Source of the DNA: Bacteroidia bacterium
Lineage (GTDB): Bacteria; Bacteroidota; Bacteroidia; Flavobacteriales; Flavobacteriaceae
NCBI GenBank assembly: GCA_030427865.1
Contig: JAUICK010000003.1
Span: forward strand, 62,001 to 126,000
Length of the DNA stretch: 64,000 nt
Reading direction: 5' to 3'
Shown here: in pieces, positions 17,833 through 25,811 of the stretch
Position numbering within the stretch: the first letter of the stretch is position 1
How the letters are laid out: each line of letters starts with the position of its first letter
Position numbers and translations under genes: made by a program
The notes under the pieces: model-generated
Seen by the model: the letters and a program-made list of their open reading frames with translations, nothing else
Database searches by the model: none
What the model was told of the DNA's origin: nothing

Positions 17833-17881
17833 AATTAAAAAAAACGCTTTTCGTTATTATTTATTGTGTGATTGTTAATAA

Positions 17882-18205
17882 CTAACCGCCAACACGTTTT
17901 ACTTTGAATCCTTTTTCTTTAAGCATAGTCATTATTTTATCTCGATAATCTCCTTGTATGATAATTTTATCGTCTTTAAAACTTCCTCCAACAGAAAGCT
18001 TGGTTTTAATTTCTTTAGCTAATATTTTAAAATCAGAATTTGCACCAGTATAACCTTCTAAAATAGTAATGGGTTTGCCTTTTCTCTTTTCATATTTACA
18101 GATAATAGGATCATCTTGCAGCCAGACATTCGATTTTTCTTCAACTGGTTCTATAGTTTCTTTATGGTCAGGAAATAAATTTTTTAGTTGATCTTTTAAA
18201 TCCAT
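17882..18205 (-). CDS. SUI1/eIF1-like translation factor (YciH type)
   Basis: This 107-residue protein has a C-terminal SUI1 domain: KRKGKPITILEGYTG near residue 39, the conserved KLSVGGSFKDDKIIIQGDYR near 70, and the C-terminal GFKVKRVGG. In E. coli the homologue YciH affects start-codon fidelity and stress translation; a similar role at the 30S subunit is inferred. It lies between a repeat-bearing spacer and the DUF1835 gene, with a 49-base gap, and is probably transcribed in the same direction as both. Confidence 0.88.
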   Translation of the reverse strand: MDLKDQLKNLFPDHKETIEPVEEKSNVWLQDDPIICKYEKRKGKPITILEGYTGANSDFKILAKEIKTKLSVGGSFKDDKIIIQGDYRDKIMTMLKEKGFKVKRVGG

Positions 18206-18215
18206 ATTTTTAAGT

Positions 18216-18281
18216 CTTCAGTTGGCAGTTTTCAGTTTTCAGTCTGCGAATTACTGCAAACTGCTACTGAAAAACTGCCTA
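18216..18281. repeat. Inverted, CAGT-rich intergenic repeat
   Basis: GGCAGTTTTCAGT at 18224-18236 pairs with ACTGAAAAACTGCC at 18266-18279 apart from one bulged base. The centre carries further CAGT and CTGC words. It fills nearly the whole spacer between the SUI1 gene start and the dioxygenase stop codon. There is no T-run, so it is not a standard terminator. Confidence 0.65.
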
Positions 18282-19229
18282 CTATTTTTTCAATCCTAAT
18301 TCTTTTAAACGTTCATCTAAAAACTCACCAGCAGTAATATCTTCAAACTGTTTTGGGTTATTTTCGTCGATACAATTTTCTAAAACATCTAATTTCATAT
18401 CGGATATTGGATGCATAAAAAACGGAATTGAGTAACGAGATGTTCCCCACAATTCTTTTGGCGGATTTACAACTCTATGAATGGTAGATTTTAGTTTATT
18501 GTTACTATGACGCGATAACATATCTCCCACATTAATCATTAATTCATCTGGTTCTGCCATAGCATCAATCCAATCTCCATTATGATTTTGAACCTGTAAT
18601 CCTTTTCCTTGAGCACCCATTAATAAAGTAATTAAATTAATGTCTCCATGGGCAGCAGCTCTTTCAGCTCCTTTGGGTTCTGTTTTAATTGGAGGATAAT
18701 GTATTGGGCGCAAAATACTATTTCCGTTTTTAATATACTTATCGAAATAAGTTTCTTCTAATTCTAAATGTAGGGCTAATGAACGCAAGACATATTTGGC
18801 TGTTTTTTCTAACATTTGATAGGTTTTTTTACCAACCTCATTAAATTTAGGTAACTCTTCTACAATTACGTTTTCTGGATATTCTTTGGCATATTTAGAA
18901 TCTTTGTTTACATATTGTCCAAAATGCCAAAACTCTTTTAAGTCTCCTTCTTTTTTGCCTTTTGCAGATTCTTTTCCGAAAGAAACATAGCCACGTTGCC
19001 CACCTATTCCTGGTATTTCATATTTTTCTTTGATAGCAACAGGTAAATCAAAAAAGTTTTTTACTTCTTCATATAAATCTTTAACTAATTGGTCGTCTAA
19101 AAAATGACCTTTTAAAGCTACAAAGCCTATGTTTTCATAAGCATAACCAATTTCATTAATAAACTTTTGTTTTCGACTTTTATCATCAGATAAAAAATCT
19201 GCTAAGTTTACACTTGGAATTTTATTCAT
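18282..19229 (-). CDS. Isopenicillin N synthase-like 2OG-Fe(II) dioxygenase
   Basis: This 315-residue protein has the DIOX_N region at about residues 4-110 (PSVNLADFLS, GFVALKGH) and a C-terminal jelly-roll domain. The iron ligands are H and D in AAAHGDINLITLLMG near residue 193 and H in STIHRVVNP near 250; the Arg and Ser of SRYSIPFFMHP would hold 2-oxoglutarate. It should be a soluble Fe(II)- and 2OG-dependent oxygenase of unknown substrate. Close relatives are common as single-copy genes in Flavobacteriaceae. It ends in TAG beside an inverted repeat. Confidence 0.9.
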   Translation of the reverse strand: MNKIPSVNLADFLSDDKSRKQKFINEIGYAYENIGFVALKGHFLDDQLVKDLYEEVKNFFDLPVAIKEKYEIPGIGGQRGYVSFGKESAKGKKEGDLKEFWHFGQYVNKDSKYAKEYPENVIVEELPKFNEVGKKTYQMLEKTAKYVLRSLALHLELEETYFDKYIKNGNSILRPIHYPPIKTEPKGAERAAAHGDINLITLLMGAQGKGLQVQNHNGDWIDAMAEPDELMINVGDMLSRHSNNKLKSTIHRVVNPPKELWGTSRYSIPFFMHPISDMKLDVLENCIDENNPKQFEDITAGEFLDERLKELGLKK

Positions 19230-19287
19230 AATGGTTGATTTTAATAAAACGGAGTTAAAGTTACTAAAAATTCAATAAAACTATATT

Positions 19288-20004
19288 TTATTTCTTTTTA
19301 AAAGGAATTAAGTAGGTTAATGTATAATTAAACCCGAAGCCTGTTCCGCTTTCAAAAATTCTATTGAATCCTGGAGCAAATAAAGTTTTAAAATTATCTG
19401 GGTCTTTTACACTCATTAAAATTTTATAAGAACCACTAAAAGTGATGAAGAAATTTTTAAATGTTTCTGCCCTAAAGCCAATTACAATTTCTGACCAATG
19501 TGCATGTAAACCTGAAGTTGTGTTAGGTGTAGATATTAAATTTGCTGGAAAATATTGTGAGTTTACATTAGGTGTGTAGCTATTTAATGTTTGCTCAAAA
19601 ATGCTAAATCCGTAACGATATCCTAAAAAGATTTCGTTGTTCATGTCTAACCAATTTTTATAGGCATTAAAGTTAAAACCTGCTCTTATATAACTTCCTT
19701 TTGAGGTAGAGTTGGTATAGTCTTCTTGAGTGGTTTCTTCTTCAAAACCCAATTCAATAGCCGCATAAAAACGTTTAGAAAGCCTATAATCTCCTACAAT
19801 TTCAAAACCAGAGTAAGATCCGTCAAATTGTGCTTTAATAGGTTTGCTAATGTCTGCACCAACTCTAAACCCATAGGCAGATTTATAAACAATAGAGTCT
19901 TTTTTGGGGTTAATTAAAGTATCTTTTTTTTGTTCTTGTGAAAATCCATCAACAACAAAAAAAAGAAAACAAATGCTAATGATAAACTTGAATGTGTGCT
20001 GCAT
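19288..20004 (-). CDS. DUF6048-type outer-membrane protein
   Basis: This 238-residue protein has a signal peptide (MQHTFKFIISICFLFFVVDGFS) followed by alternating β-strands typical of a small outer-membrane barrel: AYGFRVGADISKPIKAQ, GSYIRAGFNFN and the C-terminal FGFNYTLTYLIPFKKK. The length and partner match the Bacteroidota family I know as DUF6048, which is nearly always encoded just downstream of a DUF6452 lipoprotein. Its start overlaps that gene by 29 bases. An envelope role is inferred; nothing specific is known. Confidence 0.8.
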   Translation of the reverse strand: MQHTFKFIISICFLFFVVDGFSQEQKKDTLINPKKDSIVYKSAYGFRVGADISKPIKAQFDGSYSGFEIVGDYRLSKRFYAAIELGFEEETTQEDYTNSTSKGSYIRAGFNFNAYKNWLDMNNEIFLGYRYGFSIFEQTLNSYTPNVNSQYFPANLISTPNTTSGLHAHWSEIVIGFRAETFKNFFITFSGSYKILMSVKDPDNFKTLFAPGFNRIFESGTGFGFNYTLTYLIPFKKK

Positions 20005-20461
20005 TTTGATTGTCTATAGTAGTTAATGTTGTTGGAGTAATTTCTTTAAACCAAGTATTTGTCGATGAGATAGAAACTGTATTAAAAATAATTTTATATC
20101 CGCAAGAACGAGAAACATATTTTTCTTCTGGGGTATATTCTATTGTTAATGTTTCAGTTTTATTATTTATTTTGTTACCATCTACATCATTCATTTTTAA
20201 ATAGTAAATAGTTTTATTGTTTAATGAATTAAGAGGTATTGCAATACTGTCTATATTTTTACTCACATATTCTGCAATTGTGTCTTTATTTTCTGCCCAA
20301 ACAGATAATCTACTTACTTGCTTTTGTGTGTTTCTATTTACGTTATCGTAAAAACGAATTACCAAATTTGGAGTTACTGGGTTTTGTAAACAGAAATCAT
20401 CTTTTTCACAAGAAGTGTTTAGTAACAAAATGAAGCCAAAAAGAATTAGTGTTTTTCTCAT
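19976..20461 (-). CDS. DUF6452-type lipoprotein
   Basis: This 161-residue protein begins MRKTLILFGFILLLNTSCEKDDFC, a lipoprotein signal with the modified Cys at about residue 18. The mature part is a predicted β-rich domain ending in IEYTPEEKYVSRSCGYKI and a short tail. The downstream DUF6048 barrel gene overlaps it by 29 bases, and the pterin dehydratase gene ends 1 base upstream, so this is one operon. The pair is a conserved but uncharacterised envelope module of Flavobacteriia, usually close to rlmD, as here. Confidence 0.82.
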   Translation of the reverse strand: MRKTLILFGFILLLNTSCEKDDFCLQNPVTPNLVIRFYDNVNRNTQKQVSRLSVWAENKDTIAEYVSKNIDSIAIPLNSLNNKTIYYLKMNDVDGNKINNKTETLTIEYTPEEKYVSRSCGYKIIFNTVSISSTNTWFKEITPTTLTTIDNQNAAHIQVYH

Positions 20462-20462
20462 A

Positions 20463-20753
20463 TTATTCTTCTGCTTCTACTATTTTATTTATGGCTTTTG
20501 CCAATTTAAAATCCAATTCTGTAACTCCATTAGCATCGTGAGTGGTTAACTTAATATCTAAAGTATTGTAAATATTTGTCCATTCTGGATGATGATGTAA
20601 AGCTTCGCACTCAAATGCAATTCTATTCATTGCAGACATACAATCTTTAAAGTTGTCAAACTCAAAATCAGTATGTAAAGCATTATCATAATAATCCCAA
20701 TCTGTTAGAGATTCTAATTTTTTATTGATTTCGAAATCTGTCAGTTTTTTCAT
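20463..20753 (-). CDS. 4a-hydroxytetrahydrobiopterin dehydratase (pterin carbinolamine dehydratase)
   Basis: This 96-residue protein has the family length and the signature HHHPEW near residue 51, the first histidines being the catalytic ones, followed by LTTHDANGVTELDFKLA. The enzyme regenerates quinonoid dihydropterin after aromatic amino acid hydroxylases; PCD homologues also occur without a hydroxylase and may then act in molybdopterin or regulatory roles. The gene lies 1 base upstream of the DUF6452 gene and 19 bases downstream of the four-helix-bundle gene. Confidence 0.93.
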   Translation of the reverse strand: MKKLTDFEINKKLESLTDWDYYDNALHTDFEFDNFKDCMSAMNRIAFECEALHHHPEWTNIYNTLDIKLTTHDANGVTELDFKLAKAINKIVEAEE

Positions 20754-20772
20754 AATAAAAACGTGTATTCGT

Positions 20773-21162
20773 TTATGAGTTTAATTGTGATTTACGCAAC
20801 GAGTTTAACATATTAGTTATCTTCTCTAATTTTTGCCTTGCTAAAATAGTTTCATTTTCAGAAATAAAACCTAATTCTTTAGAAATTATTAACTGATTTA
20901 ACACTTCCATAGCAGAACTATAAGAAATTGTGGTAAAATGAGCTTTGTCTTCATTGGTTTTTCTTGATGTTCCCTCAGCTAAATTTGAAGAAATAGATAC
21001 TGTAGCTCTTCTTAATTGACTTATCAATCCAAACTTTTCTTCTTTAGGGAAATCTTTTGTAATTCTGTAAATATCTTTTACCAGTTGAACAGACTCTTGC
21101 CAAACTACTAACTTTTGAAGGAATATATTTTCATAGTGTTTACTTTTTTTACAAATTAACAA
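20773..21162 (-). CDS. Four-helix-bundle protein (23S rRNA intervening-sequence type)
   Basis: The 129-residue frame has the hallmarks of the four-helix-bundle IVP family: KLVVWQESVQLVKDIY, ISQLRRATVSISSNLAEGTS with the conserved Asn-Leu-Ala-Glu-Gly, and SSAMEVLNQLIIS. Some members are encoded in 23S rRNA intervening sequences; most, like this, are stand-alone and of unknown function. The start is uncertain. The frame opens at a TTG at 21162 and contains no ATG before the first helix; an ATG sits one frame away at the position where family members normally begin. A start-proximal frameshift is therefore possible. Confidence 0.75.
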   Translation of the reverse strand: MLICKKSKHYENIFLQKLVVWQESVQLVKDIYRITKDFPKEEKFGLISQLRRATVSISSNLAEGTSRKTNEDKAHFTTISYSSAMEVLNQLIISKELGFISENETILARQKLEKITNMLNSLRKSQLNS

Positions 21163-21204
21163 ATAAACCTCTAAAAAGAATAAAAAGTAAACAAATAACC
21201 TTTT

Positions 21205-22659
21205 TTACACTTTTTCAAACAAAACCACAGTTTCTATATGACTTGTGTGTGGAAATTGATCTACCAAACTTATTTTTTTAATGGTATAACCAGCTTTTCT
21301 TAATAATTCTGTGTCTCTAGCCTGTGTTGCAGGATTACAAGAAACATACACCATTCTGTCTGCATTTAAGTTGATTATTTTTTGCAAAGTTTTTGGCATA
21401 ATACCTGCTCTTGCGGGGTCTAAAATAATTGTCTTAATTTTATTCTGATATTCTGGATGTTGGTGTAAAAACTTACCTACATCAGCAGCGTAAAATTGTA
21501 ATCCAGAAATATGATTTCTTTTGGCATTCTTTTTTGCATCTTCAATAGCAGAAGCTACAATATCTACCCCAACAATTTTTGCGTTATCGCTTTTTGATGC
21601 TACAATTTGCCCAATAGTTCCAGTTCCGCAAAATAAATCCATCACTACAGTATTATCTACTTTAGATTTATCTTCTAAAACATAATCAACCACTTTTGTA
21701 TATAGTTTTTCTGCAGATTTAGGATTCGTTTGAAAAAAGCTTTTCATACTAATTTCAAAGTTTAAACCTAACAATTCTTCTACAATTTTGTCTTTTCCAT
21801 ACACCAAATCAATACTTCCAGAAGTGGCAATGGTTCTATCTCCGACTTCATCATTAATAGTGTGTAATAAACCGGCAACTCTATCACCAAATAAATCAAC
21901 TAAGAAATTAGCAAATTTGTTTAAATCGAATTTTGGCAAATCATAAGATGTTGTGACTAAATTGAAAAGTAACTCATCTGTTTTGTAAGATTTACGCACC
22001 ACAAAATATCTGAAAAAACCTTCTTTTTTTGGTCCATGCCAAGGCTGTAAACCAGTTTCGTAACAATATTTTCTGATGTTTTTTAGGTGGTCTTCAAATT
22101 GTTTGTCAAATAAACCTGAATCTTTTTCTAAGTTATCTCCCATCCACCAAACTCCACGTCTTTTAAAACCTAAGGTGAATTCATCTTTATCTGTTTTATT
22201 GATTCTATCGTAACCAATGGCAGAAAAGCCATATTCCATTTTATTTCTGTAATGAAACACGTTTGGAGAAGTGATAAACTCATCAAATAAATCTTCGATA
22301 TTTTCTACTTTCCCAATTCTCTTAAAGAGTGATAATGTGCTCTCTTTTTTATATTGATGCTGCAACTCAATAGGTAATTGAATGTAAGGCGCTCCAGGAA
22401 TATCTTGAAAAGGAACTTCAATTTCATCTTCAGAAGGTTGTAAAACATCAATCAATTTTGCTTCAGCATATTTTTTACTCGATTTTTTAATCTGAGCTTT
22501 TACCAATTGTCCTGGTAACGTATTCGGAACAAACACCACAAAACTCCCTTCATCAGAATGAATTCTTGCAATTCCTTTTCCGCCAAAAGCATAATCTTCA
22601 ATTTTTAATTCTAAAACTTGATTTCTTTTTACAAATTTATTTCGTTCTCTACGTGGCAT
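21205..22659 (-). CDS. rlmD: 23S rRNA (uracil-5-)-methyltransferase RlmD
   Basis: This protein of about 484 residues has an N-terminal TRAM RNA-binding domain (KIEDYAFGGKGIARI) and a C-terminal SAM methyltransferase domain. The SAM site is MDLFCGTGTIGQ near residue 336, LDPARAGIMP follows near 410, and the catalytic Cys lies in YVSCNPATQARD near 438. It should form m5U1939 in 23S rRNA. The iron-sulfur Cys cluster of E. coli RlmD is absent, as in many shorter homologues. I place the start at ATG 22659 (MPRRERNKF) rather than the TTG at 22683, because the former gives a normal basic N-terminus. Confidence 0.92.
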   Translation of the reverse strand: MPRRERNKFVKRNQVLELKIEDYAFGGKGIARIHSDEGSFVVFVPNTLPGQLVKAQIKKSSKKYAEAKLIDVLQPSEDEIEVPFQDIPGAPYIQLPIELQHQYKKESTLSLFKRIGKVENIEDLFDEFITSPNVFHYRNKMEYGFSAIGYDRINKTDKDEFTLGFKRRGVWWMGDNLEKDSGLFDKQFEDHLKNIRKYCYETGLQPWHGPKKEGFFRYFVVRKSYKTDELLFNLVTTSYDLPKFDLNKFANFLVDLFGDRVAGLLHTINDEVGDRTIATSGSIDLVYGKDKIVEELLGLNFEISMKSFFQTNPKSAEKLYTKVVDYVLEDKSKVDNTVVMDLFCGTGTIGQIVASKSDNAKIVGVDIVASAIEDAKKNAKRNHISGLQFYAADVGKFLHQHPEYQNKIKTIILDPARAGIMPKTLQKIINLNADRMVYVSCNPATQARDTELLRKAGYTIKKISLVDQFPHTSHIETVVLFEKV

Positions 22660-22756
22660 TCTTTCAAATTTAATCGTTTGCAAAATTAGAAAATTTGATG
22701 CTGATTCTTGTTGAAAAGGTTATTTATAATTGATTTACCTTTAAATCGAAAATACT

Positions 22757-22812
22757 TTTCGAGATTTTTTCTCGAAATTCAATTAAAATTGTCATTCCTG
22801 TAAAAACAGGAA
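22757..22812. repeat. Two adjacent hairpins between rlmD and the sigma factor gene
   Basis: TTTCGAGA/TCTCGAAA (22757-22777, 5-base loop) and TTCCTGT/ACAGGAA (22795-22812, 4-base loop) are perfect stems. The second is preceded by GTCA, giving GTCATTCCTG, similar to the ends of the dispersed repeats at 1425 and 39616. Neither has the T-run of a normal terminator. Confidence 0.6.
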
Positions 22813-22867
22813 ATAAAAATAATTTGAACCTTTTTATTTTGTGTACGTCTATGTATTGTAATTGATT

Positions 22868-23428
22868 ATGAAACAAAACCATAATTTATCGGATGCAGAT
22901 TTGATTGAAAAATATCAAAAAGGAGATGTAAATGCCTTGAATTTCTTAGTAAAAAAATGGCATTTAAGGTTCTGTAATTTAGCTTTTTGGATTGTAAAAG
23001 ATGCTGATTTAGCCAAAGATATTGCGCAAGATAGCTGGACAATCATTATACATAAATTAAAAACATTGCAAGAACCGAATAAGTTTAAAAGTTGGGCTAT
23101 AAGTATTGTAAATAGAAAATCTATAGATGTAATTAGAGCTCAAAAAAGAGAGCAAAATAAGTTAATAAAACACTTTAATGAAGATAAAAGAGAGGATTCT
23201 TTTACAGAAAATGAAGCGCCATTAACAATTCAAAATAAGCTCTTAAAAACAATAGAAAAACTATCTGTAGAACATCAAATGGTTATTCGTTTGTTTTATA
23301 AAGAAAACTATAGTTTAAAGGAAATAAGTGAAGTTTTATATATTTCTGTAGGTACTGCAAAATCAAGATTATTTCACGCAAGAGAAAAAATAAAAACAAT
23401 TTTAAAACATCAAAATTATGAAAGATAA
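22868..23428 (+). CDS. ECF-type RNA polymerase sigma factor
   Basis: This protein of about 186 residues has sigma region 2 (LAFWIVKDADLAKDIAQDSW, then FKSWAISIVNRKSIDVIR) and region 4 (IEKLSVEHQMVIRLFYKENY, then SVGTAKSRLFHAREKIK), with no region 3, as in extracytoplasmic-function sigma factors. I prefer ATG 22868 over the TTG two codons upstream. It overlaps the next gene by 11 bases. That gene encodes a small membrane protein and probably senses or holds the sigma factor. Target promoters are not visible here. Confidence 0.92.
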   Translation: MKQNHNLSDADLIEKYQKGDVNALNFLVKKWHLRFCNLAFWIVKDADLAKDIAQDSWTIIIHKLKTLQEPNKFKSWAISIVNRKSIDVIRAQKREQNKLIKHFNEDKREDSFTENEAPLTIQNKLLKTIEKLSVEHQMVIRLFYKENYSLKEISEVLYISVGTAKSRLFHAREKIKTILKHQNYER

Positions 23429-23795
23429 TATAGAAGAAATAGACAAGTTAATTAAAGAAACCTTAACTCAAGAGGAAACTAAATTTTACAATGAATTAGA
23501 TGAACAGAATGTTTTTCAAATGATTTTTGGACTTTTTAAAGGAAAAAATAAATGGATTATGATTTTAATGAATGTAATGACAGTAGTTTTCTTTGGACTT
23601 TTTATCTATTGTATAGTACAATTTTTTAATACGGATGAAACGAAAGAACTTATAAAATGGGCAACAGGTACACTTGTTTTTTTAATTGGAGTAAGTATGC
23701 TAAAAATATTTGCTTGGATGCAAATGGATAAAAATGCTTTGTTAAGAGAAATGAAACGTTTAGAGTTATTAATTTCATCAACCTCATCAAAATAG
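23418..23795 (+). CDS. Small membrane protein, putative partner of the ECF sigma factor (DUF6768-like)
   Basis: This 125-residue protein has a cytoplasmic acidic helix (residues 1-40, EEIDKLIKETLTQEETKFYN) followed by two membrane helices (about 47-71 and 82-105) and a short cytoplasmic tail. It overlaps the sigma gene by 11 bases. The arrangement resembles the DUF6768 family found next to sigma factors in Bacteroidota, a name given from memory. The N-terminal helix could bind the sigma factor as an anti-sigma element. It lacks the zinc-binding HxxxCxxC motif of ZAS anti-sigma factors and has no FecR domain. The function is inferred from position. Confidence 0.7.
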   Translation: MKDNIEEIDKLIKETLTQEETKFYNELDEQNVFQMIFGLFKGKNKWIMILMNVMTVVFFGLFIYCIVQFFNTDETKELIKWATGTLVFLIGVSMLKIFAWMQMDKNALLREMKRLELLISSTSSK

Positions 23796-23811
23796 TTTAA
23801 AACAGATTTTT

Positions 23812-23840
23812 TTTGTAAATCAATTATTTTACTATTTTTG
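23812..23840 (+). promoter_or_regulatory. Promoter of rocD
   Basis: TTTG at 23812-23815 and TATTTTTG at 23833-23840, 17 bases apart, fit the Bacteroidota TTTG/TAnnTTTG promoter. Transcription would begin near 23845, leaving about 100 bases of leader. Confidence 0.6.
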
Positions 23841-23844
23841 TCCA

Positions 23845-23944
23845 ACTTCGGGGATGATTTCTTTCCCACGCTGAATTTCTGAAACTCTTCAGAAGGATAA
23901 AGGTAGAACAGGAATGGTTATTATTTAATTTAAAACAATAAAAA
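23845..23944 (+). promoter_or_regulatory. Structured 5' leader of rocD, candidate cis-regulatory RNA
   Basis: The untranslated leader is much more GC-balanced than other spacers in the window. GGGGA (23850-23854) can pair with TTCCC (23863-23867), and TTCTGAA (23877-23883) with TTCAGAA (23888-23894) around a 4-base loop. An alternative pairing CTGAA (23871-23875) with TTCAG (23888-23892) excludes the second stem, a layout typical of a switch. It does not match any riboswitch class I can recall. Confidence 0.45.
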
Positions 23945-25225
23945 ATGACTGTTTTAGACAAATTAAGTTCGCAACAAGCGATTGAATTAGAAAACAAGTA
24001 CGGAGCACACAACTATCATCCACTTCCTGTGGTTTTAAGTAGAGGAGAAGGTGTGTATGTGTGGGACGCAGAAGGTAAAAAGTATTACGATTTTTTATCA
24101 GCGTATTCTGCCGTTAATCAAGGGCATTGCCATCCTAAAATTGTGGATGCAATGGTAAATCAAGCAAAAACATTAACCTTAACTTCTCGTGCATTTTATA
24201 ACGATATGTTAGGGAAATATGAAAAATTTGCCACTGAACTTTTTGGTTTTGATAAGTTATTGCCAATGAATACTGGTGCAGAAGCGGTTGAGACTGCTTT
24301 AAAATTAGCCAGAAAATGGGCATATGAAGTAAAAGGAATTGATGAAAACAAAGCAGAAATTATAGTTTGTGAAAACAATTTTCACGGAAGAACAACTACA
24401 ATTATTTCGTTTTCTAATGATCCAGTTGCGCGTAAAAATTTTGGACCTTATACCAAAGGGTTTATTAAAATAGAGTATGATAACTTACAAGAATTGCAAG
24501 AAGCCTTAGAAAATAATCCAAATATTGCTGCATTTTTGGTAGAACCAATACAAGGTGAAGCTGGGGTTTATGTACCTTCAGAAAATTATTTGGCTGCAGC
24601 TAAAAAATTATGTGAAGACTATAATGTATTGTTTATTGCTGATGAAGTTCAAACAGGAATTGCAAGAACAGGCCGTTTATTGGCAACCTGCGGAAATTGT
24701 TCTTGTGAAAACAAAAATTGTTCTAAAACTCCAGAAATAAAACCAGATATTTTAATTCTTGGAAAAGCTCTAAGTGGTGGAGCTTACCCAGTTTCTGCAG
24801 TTTTGGCAAATGATAGTATTATGAATGTTATTAAACCAGGTAATCACGGTTCAACTTTTGGAGGAAACCCAATTGCTGCCGCAGTTGCAATAGCTGCTTT
24901 AGAAGTAGTAAGAGATGAAAAATTGGCAGAAAATGCTGATAGATTGGGTAAAATCTTTAGAGAAGAATTATCTGAACTGGCAGAAAGTACAGAGTTGGTG
25001 AAATTAGTGAGAGGTAAAGGTTTACTAAATGCAATTGTGGTAAATGATGACGAGCATAGCAATACTGCTTGGAACATTTGTATTAAATTAAGAGACAATG
25101 GTTTGTTAGCAAAACCAACTCATGGAAATATCATTCGTTTTGCTCCTCCTTTGGTTATGAATGAAACTCAGTTAAGAGATTGTATTGCAATTATAAAAAA
25201 TACAATTAAAGAATTCGACAAATAA
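23945..25225 (+). CDS. rocD: Ornithine--oxo-acid transaminase
   Basis: This 426-residue class III aminotransferase converts ornithine and 2-oxoglutarate to glutamate semialdehyde and glutamate in arginine and ornithine catabolism. The PLP lysine is in [17 protein letters not shown] near residue 272; [32 protein letters not shown] and the Asp of [14 protein letters not shown] are all in place. A short Cys-rich insertion ([13 protein letters not shown], residues about 249-261) precedes the lysine loop; similar insertions occur in other Bacteroidota homologues as far as I recall. The gene has its own promoter and a 100-base structured leader, and ends at a strong terminator, so it is monocistronic. 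Confidence 0.95.
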   Translation: MTVLDKLSSQQAIELENKYGAHNYHPLPVVLSRGEGVYVWDAEGKKYYDFLSAYSAVNQGHCHPKIVDAMVNQAKTLTLTSRAFYNDMLGKYEKFATELFGFDKLLPMNTGAEAVETALKLARKWAYEVKGIDENKAEIIVCENNFHGRTTTIISFSNDPVARKNFGPYTKGFIKIEYDNLQELQEALENNPNIAAFLVEPIQGEAGVYVPSENYLAAAKKLCEDYNVLFIADEVQTGIARTGRLLATCGNCSCENKNCSKTPEIKPDILILGKALSGGAYPVSAVLANDSIMNVIKPGNHGSTFGGNPIAAAVAIAALEVVRDEKLAENADRLGKIFREELSELAESTELVKLVRGKGLLNAIVVNDDEHSNTAWNICIKLRDNGLLAKPTHGNIIRFAPPLVMNETQLRDCIAIIKNTIKEFDK

Positions 25226-25246
25226 ATTTATATATTAAATAATTTC

Positions 25247-25301
25247 AGCTACAAATTCGCAATTATAAATTGATGAATTTGTGGCTTCTTTTTTTTATTT
25301 T
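25247..25301 (+). terminator. Terminator of rocD
   Basis: AGCTACAAATTC (25247-25258) pairs over 12 positions, including one G-U, with GAATTTGTGGCT (25275-25286). It is followed by TCTTTTTTTTATTTTT. Confidence 0.75.
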
Positions 25302-25329
25302 TGATGTCTAATTTATTTAAATTTTACCT

Positions 25330-25770
25330 ATGAATAATCCAATAACTCAATTAGAGCAATTAACCCTAACGAGTGCTTCTAAAAATTTTTTAAGAGAAAC
25401 AGCAAAATGGACTTTCTTCTTATCTGTTTTAGGATTTATAATGATTGGTTTAATCTTAATTTTTGCTGCTTTCGCAAGTAAATTTGTAGACATTATGCAA
25501 ATGTCTTACCCGCAACCTTTGCCAAAAGGAATAGGAGTTTCACTAACTATTACCTATTTAATTTTAGCGATTATTTACTTTTTTCCTGTTTATTATTTAT
25601 TGCAGTTTTCTAATAAAATGAAAAAAGCATTGTCTACAAAAAATGATGAAATTTTGGCAAAAGCTTTTGAGAGTTTAAAGTCTCATTATAAGTTTATAGG
25701 GGTATTTATAATTATTACTTTATCGCTTTATATTTTATTGATAGCTGTATCTCTAATGGGCGTCTTATAA
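25330..25770 (+). CDS. Small membrane protein, DUF5362-like
   Basis: This 146-residue protein has a soluble N-terminus (ITQLEQLTLTSASKNFLRET) and three hydrophobic segments: about residues 27-52, 73-93 and 118-145. The pattern and the N-terminal sequence fit the DUF5362 family, a name recalled and not checked. Nothing indicates an enzyme active site. It is a single gene between rocD and ybaB, converging with the latter across 41 bases. Its function is unknown. Confidence 0.7.
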   Translation: MNNPITQLEQLTLTSASKNFLRETAKWTFFLSVLGFIMIGLILIFAAFASKFVDIMQMSYPQPLPKGIGVSLTITYLILAIIYFFPVYYLLQFSNKMKKALSTKNDEILAKAFESLKSHYKFIGVFIIITLSLYILLIAVSLMGVL

Positions 25771-25811
25771 GTATAAATAAGCAAAAAAGGAAGCTAATAC
25801 CTTACTTTAAA

